Below are positions 7,080 through 9,782 of a stretch of DNA of 9,782 nt, one piece after another (the stretch's first letter is position 1; every line of letters starts with the position of its first letter). The notes under the pieces are model-generated. The model did not search any database. It was not told the DNA's origin and saw only the letters and a program-made list of their open reading frames with translations. Source of the DNA: UBA1162 sp049513695 (GTDB lineage: Bacteria > Chloroflexota > Dehalococcoidia > GIF9 > UBA5629); assembly GCA_049513695.1 (NCBI GenBank), contig JBEKVW010000079.1:1-9782 (forward strand), given 5' to 3'. Made by a program: the position numbers and the translations under genes.

Positions 7080-7161
7080 AAAGTATGACCCCGTGTCGGA
7101 TTATAGGCTTACTACCACCTCCTCATCTGTCCCATTAAAGTAAGACCCCGCTCCGATTACA
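7080..7161. repeat. Imperfect direct repeat pair in the spacer before the hydrolase gene
   Basis: Two related segments lie at 7080-7105 and 7137-7161, starting 57 bases apart. Both read AAAGTA, one variable base, GACCCCG, a variable 2-3 bases, then a C/G step and GATTA. About 20 of 25 positions agree, allowing a one-base gap. They sit between the terminator and the hydrolase start. They could be a regulator's paired sites or worn remains of a mobile-element end. No transposase or target duplication is visible. Confidence 0.5.
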
Positions 7162-7215
7162 CATCAACCGGACTAAGGTAAACTTTGTATGTCTGTTAAA
7201 GGAGTATTTATATCG

Positions 7216-8049
7216 ATGATGAAACCTCAAACCCCAGCTACGGAACAATCCAGCGCCGCAATTTTAGAAAAGGCTATCGCCTTTGGAAATAACGGGATAA
7301 ACCTGATAGGCAGGATGTTTATACCGGTAAATGCCAGCAAGCACAATCGCGTCCCGGCAGCCGTCCTTTGCCACGGCTACGGTTCCGACCAGGCCATATT
7401 TGAAGACAGCGCTAGGGAACTGGCGGCAGAGGGTATCGCCACCTTGACTTTCGATTTCAGGGGACATGGCTCCAGCGAAGGCGAGCTCGACGGCAGCTTC
7501 GTAGATGATGTTATGGACGCCTGGGATTACCTGCATGCTCAGCCGGAGGTTGACCACAAACGTATGGGCTTGATCGGGCACAGTATGGGGGCCTTTTCCG
7601 CCATCCTGGCTGCCGGCAAGCTACGGAAAGCTAAAGTGCTGGTCGCCCTTGCCTGTCCCGGGGAGATTAATAATCCAATCGCTGTGAACCCCAGGCACAT
7701 CTTCCATCCGGCATTGAAGTGGGGCATAACGATGATCTTCAAGATAGTTAAACGTGTAAACAAGCTTGAGGCGCGTGTAAACTGGAAGAAGTTCATAGCG
7801 TTCTGGCCTAGAATGAAACCGTCCAAGGCCCTGGCTGAACTGGACGATTGCTCCAAGCTATTCGTATTCTGCCTGGGAGATCTTGCAGCACCCTACAATA
7901 AGTTCCTTTACTCGTATTCCATGGCCAGCGAACCCAAAAAGGTAATGATTACTACCGGCAATCACGATTCACCCATGCAGGAAGGGACACTCCGTTCACA
8001 ATGGCAGAAGTGGACCGTCGGCGCCCTTCACGGCAGGCACCCGTATTAA
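7216..8049 (+). CDS. Alpha/beta hydrolase (serine hydrolase, esterase/lipase-like)
   Basis: This is a cytosolic alpha/beta-hydrolase-fold protein, likely cleaving an ester or similar bond; the substrate is unknown. Numbered from ATG 7216 (277 residues), the oxyanion-hole loop is CHGYGSD (52-58). The nucleophile elbow is GHSMGA with S123. FDFRGHGSSEGE (79-90) is a classic segment of this family. D222 in CLGDLAAP and H250 in TGNHDSP complete a plausible catalytic triad. A helical cap segment occupies about 160-210. No signal peptide is seen. AAAGGAG lies 11 bases before ATG 7216, slightly long. An in-frame ATG at 7189, with a weaker AAGGT 9 bases upstream, would add nine residues that look non-conserved. 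The gene follows the terminator at 7011, so it needs its own promoter, which I could not locate. Confidence 0.88.
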   Translation: MMKPQTPATEQSSAAILEKAIAFGNNGINLIGRMFIPVNASKHNRVPAAVLCHGYGSDQAIFEDSARELAAEGIATLTFDFRGHGSSEGELDGSFVDDVMDAWDYLHAQPEVDHKRMGLIGHSMGAFSAILAAGKLRKAKVLVALACPGEINNPIAVNPRHIFHPALKWGITMIFKIVKRVNKLEARVNWKKFIAFWPRMKPSKALAELDDCSKLFVFCLGDLAAPYNKFLYSYSMASEPKKVMITTGNHDSPMQEGTLRSQWQKWTVGALHGRHPY

Positions 8050-8077
8050 ATCGGGAGACACGCGTAAATCCGAGGCT

Positions 8078-8224
8078 ATGCTGACACACCACATAAAGAC
8101 ATTTGCACATTATATGCAAGACTATACCAGGGAGCTGAGCCGGCGTTTCACACCGGCCTTTATCCCCTTTATGCGTTATTTTGTCGGACCCGTATTCGGC
8201 TGGATGGTAGTACGCTTCATGTAG
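8078..8224 (+). CDS. Possible small gene, 48 residues, basic/aromatic with a hydrophobic C-terminus
   Basis: An open frame from ATG 8078 to TAG 8222-8224 encodes a short protein starting MLTHHIKTFAHYMQDYTREL. It continues with RRFTPAFIPFMRYFVGPVFG and a hydrophobic end, so a basic amphipathic half precedes a stretch that could insert into a membrane. It sits 28 bases after the hydrolase gene and 30 bases before the terminator stem, exactly where a second gene of that transcript would lie. Against it: GAGG is only 2 bases from the ATG, codon use is not decisive, and I know no such family. It also contains a small GCCGG/CCGGC inverted repeat (8139-8157). It could equally be untranslated 3' sequence. 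Confidence 0.35.
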   Translation: MLTHHIKTFAHYMQDYTRELSRRFTPAFIPFMRYFVGPVFGWMVVRFM

Positions 8225-8254
8225 CCGAAATCCTAATATAAACCTCCTTATTAG

Positions 8255-8287
8255 AAATAGAGGACCGGTGCCGCCCTCTATTTTTTT
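8255..8287 (+). terminator. Intrinsic terminator after the hydrolase unit
   Basis: A 9-base stem, AAATAGAGG (8255-8263) with CCTCTATTT (8275-8283), encloses an 11-base G+C-rich loop. It runs directly into seven T residues (8281-8287). This fits rho-independent termination of the hydrolase transcript, and of the small frame at 8078 if that is real. Confidence 0.85.
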
Positions 8288-8312
8288 CTCTTTCGACACA
8301 TAATTGTATAAT
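8284..8312 (+). promoter_or_regulatory. Probable promoter for the DUF169 gene
   Basis: A perfect TATAAT at 8307-8312 lies 56 bases before ATG 8369, just past the preceding terminator, which is the right place for a new transcript. The -35 is poor: TTTTCT at 8284-8289 with a 17-base spacer overlaps the terminator T-run. A TG immediately before the hexamer is not quite in the extended -10 position. Confidence 0.5.
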
Positions 8313-8368
8313 GCTATTTACAAATAGTCTTCATATCTGGTTTCATAATGCCGGGAGGTTGCTATAAG

Positions 8369-9106
8369 ATGGAGAGCATAATCTGCAAAGAGCTGAAATT
8401 GCGCAACCCGCCAATAGCCGTAATCCTTGCAAATGATAAACAGGGCAACACTCCGAAATTCAAGGAAAACGGCTGGTCTTGTATGATAAGAATGTTCGTA
8501 GAGGCCGCACGCGGGGACGTCGTCGCACTCGACCGCAAGGCTGTCCATTGCCCGGGAGGCAAAACGGGAGTGGGCTTCGGCAACTCTTATGTTAACCACC
8601 TCGACCTGGTTTCCCATTTTCTATCGACCGGCAAACCCGGCAAATTCGAGGGGGAAGCCTACAAAAAAACACCCGAACTGGCTAAAAGCATGCTCGACAG
8701 CATGCCCGCCCTGGATATACCCTTTAAATATGTGATCCTAAAACCCCTGCAAAAAGTCGACTCACCTTCAGAAACGCCGCGTTTAATAATCTTTCTGGCT
8801 AACCCGGATCAGCTTTCAGCACTGACCATGCTGGCCAATTACAACCGTTCCAACAATCACAGTGTAATAATCAGCATGGGCTCTGCCTGCAGCTCTATTT
8901 GCCTTTACCCTTTCAACGAAGCTGAGAACGGGTCCCCCAGGGCAATTATCGGCCTGACCGATATCACAGCGCGTCACTACCTCGATCCCGACATCCTCTC
9001 GTTCACAGTTCCCTATGGTATGTTTTTGCAGATGGAAACCGACGTGCCCGGCAGTTTCCTGGAAAAGAAACCCTGGCTAAAATTGAAGGAGCGCATAGCG
9101 GGCTAA
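8369..9106 (+). CDS. DUF169 family protein
   Basis: This is a cytosolic protein of the DUF169 family, found in anaerobic bacteria and archaea and without an assigned reaction. It has 245 residues from ATG 8369. Family-like segments occur in the expected order: LKLRNPPIAVIL near the N-terminus, WSCMIRMFVEAARGDVVALD (36-55), HCPGGKTGVGFG (60-71), KTPELAKSMLDSMP, then ANPDQLSAL and RAIIGLTDITAR. It ends with FTVPYGMFLQME and SFLEKKPWLKLKERI. C38, C61, C174 and C178 lie in these conserved blocks and could bind a metal or cofactor; that is inference. GGGAGG ends 10 bases before ATG 8369, which supports this start. The in-frame ATG at 8348 precedes that site and would add seven unlikely residues. 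The methyltransferase-like gene follows after 50 bases. Confidence 0.9.
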   Translation: MESIICKELKLRNPPIAVILANDKQGNTPKFKENGWSCMIRMFVEAARGDVVALDRKAVHCPGGKTGVGFGNSYVNHLDLVSHFLSTGKPGKFEGEAYKKTPELAKSMLDSMPALDIPFKYVILKPLQKVDSPSETPRLIIFLANPDQLSALTMLANYNRSNNHSVIISMGSACSSICLYPFNEAENGSPRAIIGLTDITARHYLDPDILSFTVPYGMFLQMETDVPGSFLEKKPWLKLKERIAG

Positions 9107-9156
9107 GTCTAAAGCAGGCAACCGAACTACAGGTATGGTCTAAGGAGCCAGCTTAA

Positions 9157-9717
9157 ATGGGTATATTTGAAAGAATGGCCAATGCAATTTTCCGCATTGC
9201 TACGGGTGACAGCAAAAAGCGCTGGTTTTACACTCCTATCGCAGGCCTGCTGTTCCTCTGTTTCCTGGCACTGTTCTATATTGCGGCAATCTCAACGGAT
9301 AAATGGCTTAACCTGCCTTCGATCAGTTACCTGCCCTGGACCCTTATACCAGCCTTAATTCTATTGGTGCCCGGGATTATTCTGGTGCTATGGACCTGGA
9401 TCCAGTTTATACTCGCACGCGGTACCCCCGTTCCACTCAACCCTCCCAAGGAGTTAATCACCTCCGGCCTTTACGCTTATAGCCGCAATCCCATGCTCCT
9501 GGGCATGTTCCTGATATTTTTTGGTTCCGCTGTATGGATTGGCTCATTATCGCTGTTTGTCTTCTACACCCCCCTGGTAATACTGATTTTTTATTTCCAG
9601 ATAACCAAAATCGAGGAAAAGGAGATGGAGCTCAAATTCGGTCAATCATACCTGGAATATAAGAAGAACGTTCCGCTGTTTTTTCCTTTTTTGAAGCGGC
9701 GTAGGAACCACAATTAA
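9157..9717 (+). CDS. Isoprenylcysteine carboxyl methyltransferase / phospholipid methyltransferase family membrane protein
   Basis: This 186-residue integral membrane protein belongs to the broad ICMT/PEMT group, whose members use S-adenosylmethionine to methylate lipids or other membrane-embedded substrates. The true substrate here is unknown. Predicted helices lie at about 24-46, 60-86, 112-132 and 134-150. The cofactor-binding signature is present: TSGLYAYSRNPMLLG (102-116), then KIEEKEMELKFGQSYLEYKK (151-170). The first has the G-x-Y-x-x-x-R-(N/H)-P core. The second has the paired Glu and the spaced FG-x-x-Y-x-x-Y typical of the C-terminus. The tail is strongly basic (KRRRNHN). AAGGAG sits 9 bases before ATG 9157. 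It probably shares a transcript with the DUF169 gene upstream; no terminator is visible in the 65 bases left in the window. Confidence 0.87.
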   Translation: MGIFERMANAIFRIATGDSKKRWFYTPIAGLLFLCFLALFYIAAISTDKWLNLPSISYLPWTLIPALILLVPGIILVLWTWIQFILARGTPVPLNPPKELITSGLYAYSRNPMLLGMFLIFFGSAVWIGSLSLFVFYTPLVILIFYFQITKIEEKEMELKFGQSYLEYKKNVPLFFPFLKRRRNHN

Positions 9718-9782
9718 GATAGAGCAGAGTGTACTGATTTACGCCAATGGCGAATGAGATGAAGAGCCTTAAAACGATCTCA

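Noticed and set aside
8139..8157. GCCGG / CCGGC inverted repeat with a 9-base loop
   Set aside because: The stem is only five pairs with no T-run; it is too weak to call a terminator or RNA element.
7950..8224. Frameshift joining the hydrolase to the 48-codon frame
   Set aside because: The hydrolase already has its full triad and normal length, and nothing in the second frame resembles a hydrolase C-terminus.
9747..9782. Open frame starting ATGGCGAATGAGATG and running off the right edge
   Set aside because: Only 12 codons are visible and there is no convincing ribosome binding site; it cannot be called a gene.
1..9782. CRISPR array, tRNA/rRNA gene, transposase, toxin-antitoxin or phage-defence genes
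   Set aside because: None was seen by reading both strands; the reading frames are accounted for by the genes listed.

Overview
The window is bacterial, about half G+C, with tightly packed genes. Several Shine-Dalgarno sites are textbook, including AAAGGAGG before the gene at 6350 and AAGGAGG before the gene at 5132. The polA-mutM pair, the sequence style of the polymerase, and the company of DUF169 and isoprenylcysteine-methyltransferase-like genes suggest a Chloroflexota bacterium of the Dehalococcoidia type. That assignment is inference from memory of these proteins, not a search result. No tRNA, rRNA, CRISPR array, intact transposase, phage gene or recognisable defence system is visible.

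Layout. (1) Bases 1-1109, minus strand: the N-terminal part of a MacB/FtsX-type ABC transporter permease running off the left edge. (2) Bases 1110-1302: an AT-rich divergent control region. (3) Bases 1303-6985, plus strand: five co-directional genes. They are DNA polymerase I (polA), formamidopyrimidine-DNA glycosylase (mutM), a 67-residue two-helix membrane protein, a Glu/Leu/Phe/Val-dehydrogenase-family enzyme, and a six-helix membrane protein of unknown function. The first three overlap by 1 and 4 bases and look translationally coupled. The series ends at a strong intrinsic terminator, a perfect 32-base palindrome at 7011-7042. (4) Bases 7050-8290: a short spacer with an imperfect direct repeat, an alpha/beta hydrolase, a possible 48-codon small gene, and a second intrinsic terminator. 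(5) Bases 8307-9717: a promoter-like TATAAT, a DUF169 protein and a four-helix methyltransferase-like membrane protein, probably one transcript.

How the genes fit together. PolA and MutM are natural partners in base excision repair: MutM removes oxidised purines and PolA fills the gap. The enzymes downstream have no obvious link to repair and may share the transcript only by position. I do not see a clear novel multi-gene system. The best leads are: a polymerase that has lost the first proofreading motif and carries Asp for Glu at the ribonucleotide steric gate; an amino-acid dehydrogenase whose pocket does not look glutamate-specific; an orphan six-helix protein with acidic residues inside its helices; and two small proteins.
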